Under the pieces are notes generated by a model. It was not told the origin of the DNA. It worked only from the letters and a program-made list of their open reading frames with translations, and did no database searches. DNA of 64,000 nt. Origin: an uncultured Kiritimatiellota bacterium. GTDB lineage: Bacteria; Verrucomicrobiota; Kiritimatiellia; RFP12; UBA1067. A program made the position numbers and the translations under genes. Location of the stretch: the NCBI GenBank assembly GCA_934635225.1, contig CAKTYZ010000011.1:1-64000 (forward strand), given 5' to 3'. Positions 7,396-16,568 of this stretch are shown here, piece after piece (position 1 is the stretch's first letter; every line of letters begins with the position of its first letter).

Positions 7396-8380
7396 CAGCC
7401 TTTTTTTCTTCCGTCTTCTCTTCCTTCTTCGGCTCTTCCTTCGCCTTGACGAGATCCTTGCGGCTCTTCATCATGTTTTCCGCCGAATAAGAGGAGATCG
7501 TGTAGATCCACTTGCCGTCGTCCAGCTTGAAGTAACGGTCGGTTCCGTCCTTCACCTTGTTGCCGACAGTCGCGACGCGGTTGACGGTATTCGACCCCTC
7601 CTTCACGGTCACCGTGTAGACATATCCCGTCGCAAAGCCAAGTTCCGCCTCGGTGAGCTTCGGGTCTGCGACCGAGTTGAAGTCGAGATAGGAAAGCGCG
7701 GAATCGAGCGAATACGTCTTGGACGTGTCGAGTTCTTCCTTGTCGGTGAGGCCCTTCAGCGTCCAGACGCTGTTCGTGCCTTTCGTCAGTTCCACGACGT
7801 CCTTGCCATGCGCATACTTGACGGCCTGGACATCTGCCGAGGGAATCGACGCGATGCGCGTGTTGCACCAGGAGCGGACCTCTCCGTCATAGGCGTCAAG
7901 CGTGTCCTTGACCAAGACCGTCTCGCCCTCGAAGGCGACATAGCGTCCGTCCGGATAGCCGCCGCCGCCGTACATCGCGGCCTGCCCCGAGGCCTTCTTC
8001 GTGTGCTTGTCGCCCAGCGTCAGCGTCGCGAGCTCCTTGCCCGCCGCGTCCTTGAGCGCGATCTTCGCCTCCGTGCCGAGTTTGCGCCCATGCGCGACCT
8101 GACCGACCTTGAGTTCGGTGAGCTTCATGAGGTTTTCGGCGATTTTCTCGCGGTCAGCCGGGTAGCCGTGAAGCGACTCGACCTTCCAGCCGTCCGCCGA
8201 GGCGGCGAGCGTCAGCTTGCCCATCTCGACGCGCGCGACGTCCGCGACGCTGAGCCCGGGCAGAATCGTCTTTCCGTTCAGTTTCGCCGCCGCTGGGCGA
8301 GAACCGCTCTGCATGAAGTACGCCGCGCCGCCCAGGACGACTGCCGCGCCAAGAAGTGTGATAAGGGATTTCGAGTTCAT
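7385..8380 (-). CDS. DUF4340 domain protein, membrane-anchored
   Basis: A 331-residue protein with one N-terminal membrane anchor (ITLLGAAVVLGGAAYFM, about 7-23) and an extracytoplasmic DUF4340 region (VADVARVEM, DGWKVESLHGYPADREKI, LTLGDKH, WCNTRIASIPSADVQAV). It ends in a charged low-complexity tail (KAKEEPKKEEKTEEKKADAS). DUF4340 proteins regularly accompany ABC-2 permease/GldG-like proteins in Verrucomicrobia, Planctomycetes and other bacteria, as here. Role is unknown; it likely works with the exporter encoded upstream. No clear Shine-Dalgarno sequence precedes the ATG. Confidence 0.85.
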   Translation of the reverse strand: MNSKSLITLLGAAVVLGGAAYFMQSGSRPAAAKLNGKTILPGLSVADVARVEMGKLTLAASADGWKVESLHGYPADREKIAENLMKLTELKVGQVAHGRKLGTEAKIALKDAAGKELATLTLGDKHTKKASGQAAMYGGGGYPDGRYVAFEGETVLVKDTLDAYDGEVRSWCNTRIASIPSADVQAVKYAHGKDVVELTKGTNSVWTLKGLTDKEELDTSKTYSLDSALSYLDFNSVADPKLTEAELGFATGYVYTVTVKEGSNTVNRVATVGNKVKDGTDRYFKLDDGKWIYTISSYSAENMMKSRKDLVKAKEEPKKEEKTEEKKADAS

Positions 8381-8488
8381 GATTGAAGGTTTGTGATTTA
8401 CTGTTTTGAATGTCAGACTTGCGAGACCCGAGAGGCGCGAGGGGCTTGTGGTTCCGCGCCCCTCTTGCCGCTCAGGCCTTGCGCGCCG
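8381..8488. other. Gap with a GC-rich hairpin inside the exporter operon
   Basis: This 108-nt gap separates the permease-GldG fusion from the DUF4340 gene. It holds an inverted repeat GAGGGGC (8439-8445) / GCCCCTC (8458-8464), which could form a 7-bp stem in RNA. There is no T-run, so it may stabilise or attenuate the message rather than terminate it. No gene seen. Confidence 0.35.
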
Positions 8489-11071
8489 TTACTTCTTGCT
8501 TCTCTTAAGTCCCCGCAGGAGACCCAACAGCACGACCAGCCCCGGAATGAGGCCGATGTTGATGACCTTCAGCCGGAGGCCCAGCGAGTCGATGTCGGCG
8601 GTCAGTTCCTTGCGGACATTCTTGAGCTGCTTGCGCGTGTCGGCTTCCGCCTTGCGAAGCTTGGCGATCTCGTCCTGCTGTTCCTTCGAGAGGATGTAGC
8701 GCTCGTCGCCGCTCTTCTGCTTTTGGAGCGACTGGAGACGCTGCTGTGTCATCTGCAGCTCGGCCTCGAAGTCCGAAGCCTTGCGCTGCCACTGGCGCAT
8801 CGCCTTCGCCTCCAGCTCGTTGACAACCGTGAACGGACGGTCCGTCGTGCCGCGCGAGCGGACGCCGATCAGCTCCTCGCGCCCCGCGAACTGCTCGATC
8901 ACGTTCGAGAAGAGCGTCAGGTTGTCGTTGATGAGCTGCGGGATGTTGCCGAATGGCGTCTTCATCATCCGCACGCAGAAGTCGTCCGCGAGGAAGTCGG
9001 AGTCCGCGAAGAGGATGACCGCGCCCTTGCCTTCGGACAGCGCCTTCGAGACGTCGTTCGTGCCGTCCGGTCCCTTCGGGAAGGCGGTCTTGAACGTGCC
9101 CGAGAGACGCGCCGCGAGAACGCGCTCGTGCCCGTCGGGAACCATGTCCTTCGCGCCGCCGCCGAACTGGACGGACATCTTGTCAACCGCGCAGGAGTTC
9201 TCCTTCGACGTCGTGATGACAGGCGTGAACGTGAGGTCCATGTCCTTCTTCTCGAAGACAAACGCGCCCGCGAACGGGAACATCACCTGCGACAGGCGCG
9301 AGACGAGCAGATCGCCCTTGTCCATGTTCGCCTGCGTGAGCGAGAGGAACGCCGGGTTGTCCTCCACGCCGCCCTGCCCGTTGTTGAGCTTCGTCGCGGC
9401 TTCGAGGTCGCCCGTCACCTTCGTCGTGTCGAACTTGACGCCCCACGCGTCGAAAAGCTTGCCGAGCGTGGAGGGGCCGTCCTGGCCGCCGCCCATCTGC
9501 ATCATCATCGGGTTCTGCTTCTGGCGGCTCGCGACCATGTCCTTGATCGAGAACGGATCGACGCACGCGATGAGCTTGCCGCCACGCAGGACGAACTGGT
9601 CGATCGCATAGAGAGCCTTGTCAGAAAGGTCCTTCGCGTGCAGGACGACAAGCGTCTTGACGTCATCGTCAATCGTCTCGACGTCCGTCGCGACCGTCCG
9701 CACCTCGTAGTCCTTTCCAAGTTCGGCGAAGGCCGCCCAGCCTTCCGGCGGACGCTGGCCCATCTGCATCATCATCGGGTTCATCTGGCCGCCCATGACG
9801 TCGGGAAGCGAGGTCATCACGCCGACGATTGGCTTCTCGGGCCACGCCACGCGCGTGACGAGACGCGTGACGTCATATTCCAGCGTCGATTCGGTGCGCG
9901 GGGAAAGCGTGCCGAGCGTCTCCTCGTTGTCGCCGCAGACAGCGACGACGCCGAAGTAGATGGGGCTGCCGAACGGATTGACCGTCTGCGGCTCGATGCC
10001 GTAGCGCTGCGCCCATTCCTCCGCATCGGAGTCGGGCTTCGGGTCGTAAGCCTCCAGAATGACGTGTCCGCCCGCCGCGCGCGCGTATTCCTTGAGCAGG
10101 TTCTGCACGCGCGTCGCGTAGGTCTTGAGTTGCATCGGCATGTCCGCCGCCGAGGAACTGACGTAATACTTGAGCGTCACGTCGTTCTCCAGCTTCGCGA
10201 GAACGGCCTTCGAGCCGTCCGAAAGCGTATAGAAACGCTCCGCCGTGAGGTCGGCGCGAAGCGGCAGGTTCGCGAGGATGACGTCGGCCGCGATGACGAT
10301 CGCCGCGAGGGCGACCAGCCCGACCGCGCCCTTCGACGCGCCGCGACGGCCGTCCGTCACGGTCTTCGCCGCCGCCAGCATGAAGACGATCATGCCGAGG
10401 TAGAAGCCGATGTCCGAGAAGTCAAGGACGCCGCGCCGCAGGGCCTCGAAGTGCGTCAGGAGCGAGCAGGACGAGATGCCGTTCACGATCGCCGTGGGAA
10501 CGCCCCAGTTGGCGACTGCCGTCGTGACGGGATCGAACCCGACGATCATCAGCAGGAACACGAGCGCAAGCGAGACGACGAAGCCGATGACGCTCGCGCG
10601 CGAAAGCGTCGAGGCGAAGACGCCCACCGCCGCTGCCGCGCCCGCCATCAGGAACGAGCCGAGGTAGCCGCAGAGGACGACGCCCCAGTCGGGCGAACCG
10701 AGATAGCCCGCCGTAATCGCCACGGGGAACGTGAGCACGAGGCCGATCGCGATGAACGACCAGGCCGCGAGGAACTTTCCGACGAGGGCCTGCGTCACCG
10801 TGATCGGCAGCGTCAGCAGAAGCTCCGCCGTGCCGTTGCGGCGTTCGTCGGCCCACGTGCCCATCGTCGCCGCCGGGACGAGCAGCAGGTAGACCCACGG
10901 ATGCCAGAAGAAGAACGGCGTCAGGTCCGCCTGGCGGCGTTCGTAGAACAGCGCGACGCCGAACGTCATGAAGCCGATCAGGACGAGGAACGCCACGAGA
11001 AACACGTACGCGACGGGCGAATCGAAATAGGCCTTGAACTCGCGCTTGAAGATTGCCTTGATGTTTTTCAT
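8489..11071 (-). CDS. ABC-2 permease fused to GldG-like auxiliary domain
   Basis: An 860-residue fusion. Residues 1-235 form an ABC-2 permease like GldF/NosY (FKREFKAYFDSPVAYVFL, then MGTWADERRNGTAELLLTLPIT), with about six membrane spans. After a further span near 250-270 comes a GldG-like extracytoplasmic region (LTAERFYTLSDGSKAVL, then LEYDVTRLVTRV and VVLHAKDLSDKALYAIDQFVLRGG). A coiled coil (about 765-835, QRLQSLQKQKSGDER, LRKAEADTRKQLKNVRKEL) and a last span (IGLIPGLVVLLGLLRGL) close the protein. In Bacteroidetes GldF and GldG are separate gliding or exporter proteins. The fused form with a GldA-like ATPase suggests a heteromeric ABC exporter of unknown substrate. Its start overlaps the ATPase stop by one base (TAATG). 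Confidence 0.9.
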   Translation of the reverse strand: MKNIKAIFKREFKAYFDSPVAYVFLVAFLVLIGFMTFGVALFYERRQADLTPFFFWHPWVYLLLVPAATMGTWADERRNGTAELLLTLPITVTQALVGKFLAAWSFIAIGLVLTFPVAITAGYLGSPDWGVVLCGYLGSFLMAGAAAAVGVFASTLSRASVIGFVVSLALVFLLMIVGFDPVTTAVANWGVPTAIVNGISSCSLLTHFEALRRGVLDFSDIGFYLGMIVFMLAAAKTVTDGRRGASKGAVGLVALAAIVIAADVILANLPLRADLTAERFYTLSDGSKAVLAKLENDVTLKYYVSSSAADMPMQLKTYATRVQNLLKEYARAAGGHVILEAYDPKPDSDAEEWAQRYGIEPQTVNPFGSPIYFGVVAVCGDNEETLGTLSPRTESTLEYDVTRLVTRVAWPEKPIVGVMTSLPDVMGGQMNPMMMQMGQRPPEGWAAFAELGKDYEVRTVATDVETIDDDVKTLVVLHAKDLSDKALYAIDQFVLRGGKLIACVDPFSIKDMVASRQKQNPMMMQMGGGQDGPSTLGKLFDAWGVKFDTTKVTGDLEAATKLNNGQGGVEDNPAFLSLTQANMDKGDLLVSRLSQVMFPFAGAFVFEKKDMDLTFTPVITTSKENSCAVDKMSVQFGGGAKDMVPDGHERVLAARLSGTFKTAFPKGPDGTNDVSKALSEGKGAVILFADSDFLADDFCVRMMKTPFGNIPQLINDNLTLFSNVIEQFAGREELIGVRSRGTTDRPFTVVNELEAKAMRQWQRKASDFEAELQMTQQRLQSLQKQKSGDERYILSKEQQDEIAKLRKAEADTRKQLKNVRKELTADIDSLGLRLKVINIGLIPGLVVLLGLLRGLKRSKK

Positions 11072-11796
11072 TATTTCGCCTCCCCTGCCGTCATCTTCCT
11101 GAAGACGACATCCAGTTTGCCGCTCGGGTCGAGCGCCTTGAGTTCAGCCGGCGTGCCGTCAAACTTCTTTTCGCCGTCGGCGATGACAACGACCTTCGAG
11201 CAGACGGCATCGACCTCTTCGAGAATGTGCGTCGAGATGATGATCGCCTTGCCCTTCGTCGCCATTTCCTTGATCATCTGGCGAACCGTGAACTTCTGGT
11301 TCGGGTCGAGGCCGTCCGTCGGCTCGTCCATGATCAGGACCTTCGGATCGTGGATGATCGCCGCCGCGAACGCCGTGCGCTGGCGGTAGCCCTTCGAGAG
11401 CGTCTCAATCGTCTGGTCCGCGACTTTCTCCAGCTTCGCCTGGACAATCACGTCCGCCACGCGCTTCGCGCCCGTCGCGCCCACGAACCCGCGCACCTCG
11501 GCGATGAACGCGAGATAGTCGCGTACGGTCATCGCACGATAGCTCGGCGCGGACTCCGGCAGGTAGCCGAGGTCACGCTTCGCGGCAATCGGATCGGTCA
11601 CGATGTCATGTCCGTTGATGACGGCTGTGCCGTCTGTCGGCGGCAGGAAGCCCGTGATCATCCGCATGGTCGTCGATTTTCCGGCGCCGTTCGGCCCCAG
11701 AAAGCCCAAAACTTCGCCTTCCTTGACGGAGAAGGACACGCCCTTCACCGCAGGGAAGTCACCGAAGTTCTTCTTCAGGTTCTTGACTTCTAACAT
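11071..11796 (-). CDS. ABC transporter ATP-binding protein (GldA/CcmA-like)
   Basis: The 241-residue nucleotide-binding subunit powers the exporter encoded next. The Walker A motif GPNGAGKST lies at 34-42. The signature region is TLSKGYRQRTAFAAA, the Walker B and D-loop read VLIMDEPTDGLDPNQ, and the switch His is in STHILEEVD. The DEPTxGLDPNQ and KGYRQR forms are typical of the GldA/NosF subfamily. It is the first gene of the operon; the leader of roughly 107 nt follows a TGCTATAAT element. No co-encoded gliding genes are seen, so gliding motility should not be inferred. Confidence 0.93.
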   Translation of the reverse strand: MLEVKNLKKNFGDFPAVKGVSFSVKEGEVLGFLGPNGAGKSTTMRMITGFLPPTDGTAVINGHDIVTDPIAAKRDLGYLPESAPSYRAMTVRDYLAFIAEVRGFVGATGAKRVADVIVQAKLEKVADQTIETLSKGYRQRTAFAAAIIHDPKVLIMDEPTDGLDPNQKFTVRQMIKEMATKGKAIIISTHILEEVDAVCSKVVVIADGEKKFDGTPAELKALDPSGKLDVVFRKMTAGEAK

Positions 11797-11909
11797 AGTC
11801 GCTTTCTTTGTTTGTGGTTTCCAAATCCAAGAGTTCAGGCAACGCCGGGGCCGCGCGTCCGCAGGGATGCGAAACGCACGACCCGACCATATCCCGCAAG
11901 ATTCAGCAT

Positions 11910-11918
11910 ATTATAGCA
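11910..11918 (-). promoter_or_regulatory. Extended -10 promoter of the ABC exporter operon
   Basis: Minus-strand TGCTATAAT, an extended -10, about 114 nt before the ATPase start. No strong -35 is apparent, as expected for extended -10 promoters. It lies just inside the 3' end of the neighbouring lipoprotein gene's downstream region. Confidence 0.5.
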
Positions 11919-11920
11919 AA

Positions 11921-12787
11921 TCAGAACGCCTCTGTGGCATCCGTCACGCGGCGGCTGCGCTTTTCGGCGGCGTTCTTGCGCGCCTCGACGCGCAACGCCT
12001 CCGTCTCGTCGGCAGCCGTCGTGAGGAGCGCGTCGTCCCACGCGACCAGCACCGTCTCGTAGTCGCGCGAAGCCCCCGCGAGACACGCCGTCACGAAACG
12101 GCCTGACCCGATGTCGAACGTGTAGACGGGCCGGCACCAGCTGCGCGGACGCGCCCAGGTCTGGTAACGCTTCTCCAACGCCTCGATGAGGTAGTGGCGA
12201 CGCCAGCTCGCGCCCGGCTCGACCGCGCTTTTCGCGCACGCGTAGACCTTCACGACCTTGTGGGTCTTCGGCGTGACGTAGACGTAGTAGTCGTCAAACC
12301 CGGCCAGCGCCTTCTTCGGCGTGAACGTCGCGCGCAGGAGCGTCGGCTCGTCCGCATCCGCGACGAAGTTCGTGCCCGTGAACTCCTCGCCGAACTTGAG
12401 GCCCATGAAGCCCTCCTCGACCTTGACCGGCGCGTCAGGCGCATCGCCCTTCGCGTGGATCGCGGCGGAGAGGCCCTTCATGCCGGTGTCGCCGACCGGG
12501 TAGCTTTGCGCGTACTCACTCGTCGTCGTCGCAAGCATGTTGCCGTCCGTGTCCAGCGTCGTGCGCGTTTCGCGGCGGTGCTCCGTGACCATGTTGCCGT
12601 TCGTCGTCACCGTCATCTCCGTGAAGGAGCGCGAGACCGAACCGTTCTCGTTCGTGACGACCGATGCCTCGGACGACTTCTGCGAGACGTCCTTCTTTTC
12701 GTCGCAGCTCGCCGCCGCGAACCCAATGAGAGCCGAGATCGCGAGAACCCCCGCCATCATGCCAGCCCGTTTCATTTCTTTATTCAT
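11921..12787 (-). CDS. Putative lipoprotein of unknown function
   Basis: A 288-residue protein with a lipoprotein signal peptide: KRAG, a hydrophobic core (MMAGVLAISALIGFA), and a lipobox ending AASC with C28 as the lipidation site. A Thr/Asn-rich linker (about 35-90, with repeated TTNGN, TLDTDGN) follows, then a folded part (GFMGLKFGEEF, DDYYVYVTPKTHKVVKVYAC) that resembles periplasmic proteins without a known function. It is transcribed alone from the element near 12829. No homologue is recognised. Confidence 0.8.
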   Translation of the reverse strand: MNKEMKRAGMMAGVLAISALIGFAAASCDEKKDVSQKSSEASVVTNENGSVSRSFTEMTVTTNGNMVTEHRRETRTTLDTDGNMLATTTSEYAQSYPVGDTGMKGLSAAIHAKGDAPDAPVKVEEGFMGLKFGEEFTGTNFVADADEPTLLRATFTPKKALAGFDDYYVYVTPKTHKVVKVYACAKSAVEPGASWRRHYLIEALEKRYQTWARPRSWCRPVYTFDIGSGRFVTACLAGASRDYETVLVAWDDALLTTAADETEALRVEARKNAAEKRSRRVTDATEAF

Positions 12788-12828
12788 GTCGTTATTCCTT
12801 TCTTCGGTTTCCCGATTGAACGAGAGAC

Positions 12829-12861
12829 ATTATAGGAAACGGATGTTAACGAAGTGTTAAC
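12829..12861 (-). promoter_or_regulatory. Promoter with paired GTTAAC sites
   Basis: The minus strand carries TATAAT (12829-12834) 41 nt before the lipoprotein start. Two GTTAAC hexamers at 12845-12850 and 12856-12861 are spaced 11 bp, about one helical turn, and overlap the -35 region. This arrangement suggests an operator for a regulator, but no binding protein can be named. Confidence 0.4.
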
Positions 12862-12897
12862 GGCAAGATGAAGCGAAAACGTCCGGCAAACGGCGGT

Positions 12898-14277
12898 TCA
12901 GCGATTCGGCAAACGCCTCGTCATCCACTTGGCCGTGTCGGTTTCGCCGCTTTCGGCCGTCGCGCCTTGCACGAGCTTCACGAGGTCGGGATCCGCCCAG
13001 AAGCAGGCAACCGACTTGAAGGCCCCGCCCGTCGCCGTCATTTTGAGCTCGGAAACGTCAACCGGCGCGTCGAGGATGCGGATGCGCTTGTTGCCGACGA
13101 CCTTGCCCGACGCCAAGACGCGTCCGCCGACCGAGATCGCCCATTCCGCAATCCGCTCGCCGCGAGAGATGTCCTCGCGAAGAACCACGACGTTCGCCCT
13201 GCCATTCGTCACGGGCGACGAGAAAAACGCCTTTTGCAAATCGCCGAAGCCCTCGAGCGCGCGCACATCCTCATCATCAAGCCGCCCGCGTCTGTCTGGC
13301 GCGACGCCAATGTTCATCGTGCCGCCATTCCCGACCGTGTCGAGATACCGCTGCATCAGGTACGCCGCGTTCTTCGTCTTTCCCTTCTCCGAAACGTGAT
13401 GGAACCAACCCGGACGAATCGGGAAATCCGCCTCGCAGACGCAGAAGCAGTCACCATCCGCCGCGCCGAGGTTCTTCGCCTGCAGATCCGCATCTCCTTC
13501 AAGATCGCGGCGACGGCAGGTCGCCCGTGAATCCGGCTCGAGAACGCCTCGTTCATTCCCCGGCCAGCGGAAATCCCCGCCCATGCCAAAGATGCAGGCA
13601 CGCGGCTGGAGGCGGTAAACGAAGGAGAATATCTCGTCGAACCGGTAATAACCGGACGGGATCTTCCGTTTCTCCTTGGCGCCGCCATAGTATCCGTCCC
13701 CGCCGTTTGCGCCGTCGAACCACACCTCGAAGATCTCTCCGTAACGACCGTCCAAGAGCTCTTTCAGTTGGGCATGATAGATGTTGACATACGTTTCCGT
13801 CGCATAATGTGCGCTATTGCGATCCCATGGCGAACAGTAGACGCCGAACTTAAGCCCCGCGCGACGACAGGCGTCCGCCATCTCCTTCACGTAATCGCCT
13901 TTGCCTGCCCTGAACGGCGACTGCGAGACATTGTACGCCGTCGTCTTCGTCGGCCACAGGCAAAAGCCGTCATGGTGCTTGGCGACGACAACAAGCCCCC
14001 GCAGCCCCCCGTCTTTGCAAGCCCCGACGATCTGATCGGCGTCGAAGCCCTCGGGCGCCAGAAGCGCCGGGTTTTCGTCGCCGTACCCCCACTCGCGGTC
14101 GGTATAGGTATTGAGGCCCCAGTGGACAATGCCGTAGACGTCAATTCCCTCATCCAGCCGCTCGACAAGAACGGATCGCGGGCGAGGCGGCGTTGGCGCT
14201 CCCCACGAATCCGCCGCGACACAGACGACCGCACAGGCAGCCGCCCTCAGGACAGCAGTCAGGATCCTTTTCTTCAT
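12898..14277 (-). CDS. Secreted alpha-L-fucosidase, GH29
   Basis: A 459-residue GH29 enzyme that releases alpha-linked L-fucose from glycans with retention. A signal peptide (LTAVLRAAACAVVCVAADSWGA, cleaved near 27) sends it out of the cytoplasm. The TIM barrel shows GIVHWGLNTYTDREWGYG (49-66), VVVAKHHDGFCLWPT (96-110), YCSPWDRN (147-154) and VWFDGANGG, with D188 as likely nucleophile. The C-terminal beta domain is short. Host mucin or plant fucosides are plausible substrates. Its ATG overlaps the stop of the LamG protein gene by 4 nt (ATGA), so both are translated from one mRNA. Confidence 0.9.
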   Translation of the reverse strand: MKKRILTAVLRAAACAVVCVAADSWGAPTPPRPRSVLVERLDEGIDVYGIVHWGLNTYTDREWGYGDENPALLAPEGFDADQIVGACKDGGLRGLVVVAKHHDGFCLWPTKTTAYNVSQSPFRAGKGDYVKEMADACRRAGLKFGVYCSPWDRNSAHYATETYVNIYHAQLKELLDGRYGEIFEVWFDGANGGDGYYGGAKEKRKIPSGYYRFDEIFSFVYRLQPRACIFGMGGDFRWPGNERGVLEPDSRATCRRRDLEGDADLQAKNLGAADGDCFCVCEADFPIRPGWFHHVSEKGKTKNAAYLMQRYLDTVGNGGTMNIGVAPDRRGRLDDEDVRALEGFGDLQKAFFSSPVTNGRANVVVLREDISRGERIAEWAISVGGRVLASGKVVGNKRIRILDAPVDVSELKMTATGGAFKSVACFWADPDLVKLVQGATAESGETDTAKWMTRRLPNR

Positions 14278-16523
14278 CGGACGACCAATACCAAGCCGCC
14301 GTTGCTGGCGCGCAGAAATCTTGACGGATCAAGAACGCCCTTCGAGATGCGAAGTTCGTCATACCAGTAAGCCATCGTTCCAGGGCTCCTGAATTGAAGG
14401 GCCATGCCCGGCGCGAGACCCTTCCAGGACCCTGCTGACGCCACAACGGGTTCGCCGACCCGCTTGTGGTCGAAATAGCAGGTGAACGTCGACGTGCCGT
14501 GCTCATTTTCGGCGACGGTCAAGGCCACATGATGCCACTGGCCGTCCGACGGCATCACGCCCGGTCGATAATTGCAACTGGCGACAGCCGTCGGCGTGGC
14601 GTCCGCATACGCGTCTGCCCGAAAGTTGTACTGGCCATCCGACCAGGTCTGAAGCAGGAACATGAACGGAAGATCGGCGGCGGCAATCTTCATCGGATTG
14701 TTCCAGGCCCCCGGATCGGCATTCGTTTCGCCTTTGACGAAAAACTCGATTGTCGCCGACATGAGATGCTCGCTGTCCAGCCCGACATACGGCAGGGCAA
14801 TCTGAAGCGAGGCATCGCGATTCACGCAAAGGCAGCCCTTGTTCTCACGCCATTCCCCAAGCCTCCGATCACGTGCGACGACGACCGGCTTCCAGACGTC
14901 CTGCGAATAAGTCGGCGTGCCCGACTTCACGACCGGTGGATCCTCGATTCGCGCCAACGAATCACAGGTTCCGTCGAATGTCATGTGCAACAGCGCCTCG
15001 CCGTCTTCCGGTTCACGGGTCTCGCCTTCGAGCCGCAGCCAAGCGGCTTTCGGCAAAACGCCCTTTGTCACGCGCAGTTCGTCAAACCAGTAACGTCGGA
15101 CGCCGCCACGCAAGAACAAGCGCATGCCTTCGTCCACACCCCGCCAGGCTTTCTCCTTCGGAAAGACTTTGGAAGCGCCCTCTGCGCGATCGAAATACTG
15201 CCGCACGGTCGAAGAGCCGTCCGGATTGGCAAGAACCGTATACGCAACATGATGCCAGCGTCCATCTGACGACAAGACAGGCGCACGGTACGAAAGCGAG
15301 ATGACTTCGCCAGAATCGTCAGAACCGTCCATTCGCAACTGGTAGCTTCCCTCGCCGCTGATCTGAAGCAATGCCGCGAAGGGACTGTCACCGCGTGTGA
15401 TGGCAAACGGAGAAACCCACGCGTCGGGAGCGTCCGAAGCCTCGCTTTTCACAAAGAACTCAATCGTCGCCGAGTCAAGCGCACCCCGGGCGAGAGCCCA
15501 GTGCGGAAGGTCTATTGACAGCGTCGTGTTCGGAGCCATCTCAAGACACTTCGCGTTCGTGCGCACCCGAACGCGCGAGACCGCGCCCGTGCGGACATCA
15601 GCATGCAGCACTTCATCCGAATAAGTCGCCTCGCCCGACAGCAAGGCCGGAGACTCCTCGGCATGCGCCAGCGTCCCGCAGTCGCCGTCAAAGGGCATGT
15701 GCAAGATGGTCTCGCCGTCCTGCGGAGCGGTTGCGTCGGAGACACGCAACAAGGCACTGCGCGGCAATGCCGCCTTCGCGATGCGCAACTCGTCAAAGTC
15801 AACGCCGGAACTTCCGCCTGCCAACTTGAGATAGAGGTGTGGGAGGTCTGCCGTCGTGGCACACGACCACGACCGGGACGAAGTGTAGGTTTTGACCGTC
15901 TTTCCGTCAATCCGCGCCGTGAGCATCGTGCCTCCGGCCTGAACGGGCTCATACGTCAGGCTGACCCGATGCCATTCGCCATTGCAAAACTCCCGGAACG
16001 ATGGACACCATTTGTCGGCTACCGTTCCACTTGCCGAATCCGCGAAGTCCGCGCGCAAGGCAATGGGCCAATCCGTCTCCGCCTCGGCCTTGTTGAAGAC
16101 TTGCAACAAGAACAGGAACGGCTCGCCAAGACCGTCGGTGCCGGCATTGGGCGTGTCGCGGCGCATGCCCAACGCAATCAAGTTGAACCAAGACTCAGTC
16201 GTGCGCGTCCGCACGCTGAATTCTATCGTCATTGCGTCCGTCAATCCACAAGATGTCAGGTCATACCAGACGCTTGCGCCCTGAAGCCGGACAAATCCCG
16301 CGTTTGAACGGAAATAGCCCACCGCCAGAACATTCGTTCCCTGAACGCCTTCATCCGGGAAAGCCACTGAACCTCCCTCCGAAAACACGAGAGGCTCAAG
16401 ACCTTCCGATTCAACCGCCGCGAGGCCCGAATCAAACGGAACGTGCAGGACCGTCTCATCCGCGCTTGCCGCAAACGCGACCGTCATCAAGGCAATGGCT
16501 GCCGACATCATGATTCGCTTCAT
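14274..16523 (-). CDS. Secreted triple LamG/concanavalin-A-like domain protein
   Basis: A 749-residue protein with a signal peptide (MMSAAIALMTVAFAASA) and three tandem repeats of about 240 residues, each a LamG-like jelly roll. Each begins ETVLHVPFD, ETILHMPFDGDC or EALLHMTFDGTC and ends in a conserved block (VDFDELRIAKAALP, YWFDELRVTKGVLP, YWYDELRISKGVL). The motif WHRVSLTY or WHHVALTV marks the middle of each. No catalytic motif is seen, so a carbohydrate-binding or surface role fits. It precedes and is coupled to the GH29 gene. The internal similarity points to duplication within the gene. Confidence 0.88.
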   Translation of the reverse strand: MKRIMMSAAIALMTVAFAASADETVLHVPFDSGLAAVESEGLEPLVFSEGGSVAFPDEGVQGTNVLAVGYFRSNAGFVRLQGASVWYDLTSCGLTDAMTIEFSVRTRTTESWFNLIALGMRRDTPNAGTDGLGEPFLFLLQVFNKAEAETDWPIALRADFADSASGTVADKWCPSFREFCNGEWHRVSLTYEPVQAGGTMLTARIDGKTVKTYTSSRSWSCATTADLPHLYLKLAGGSSGVDFDELRIAKAALPRSALLRVSDATAPQDGETILHMPFDGDCGTLAHAEESPALLSGEATYSDEVLHADVRTGAVSRVRVRTNAKCLEMAPNTTLSIDLPHWALARGALDSATIEFFVKSEASDAPDAWVSPFAITRGDSPFAALLQISGEGSYQLRMDGSDDSGEVISLSYRAPVLSSDGRWHHVAYTVLANPDGSSTVRQYFDRAEGASKVFPKEKAWRGVDEGMRLFLRGGVRRYWFDELRVTKGVLPKAAWLRLEGETREPEDGEALLHMTFDGTCDSLARIEDPPVVKSGTPTYSQDVWKPVVVARDRRLGEWRENKGCLCVNRDASLQIALPYVGLDSEHLMSATIEFFVKGETNADPGAWNNPMKIAAADLPFMFLLQTWSDGQYNFRADAYADATPTAVASCNYRPGVMPSDGQWHHVALTVAENEHGTSTFTCYFDHKRVGEPVVASAGSWKGLAPGMALQFRSPGTMAYWYDELRISKGVLDPSRFLRASNGGLVLVVR

Positions 16524-16568
16524 CGTCTTTCCTTTCCGATAGAATGGAGTTGGCTTGTGACAAAGAAA

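Noticed and set aside
8393..11389. Open 998-codon frame on the plus strand
   Set aside because: It is antisense to the Gld-like ABC permease gene, whose protein has clear domains. High GC opens the opposite strand.
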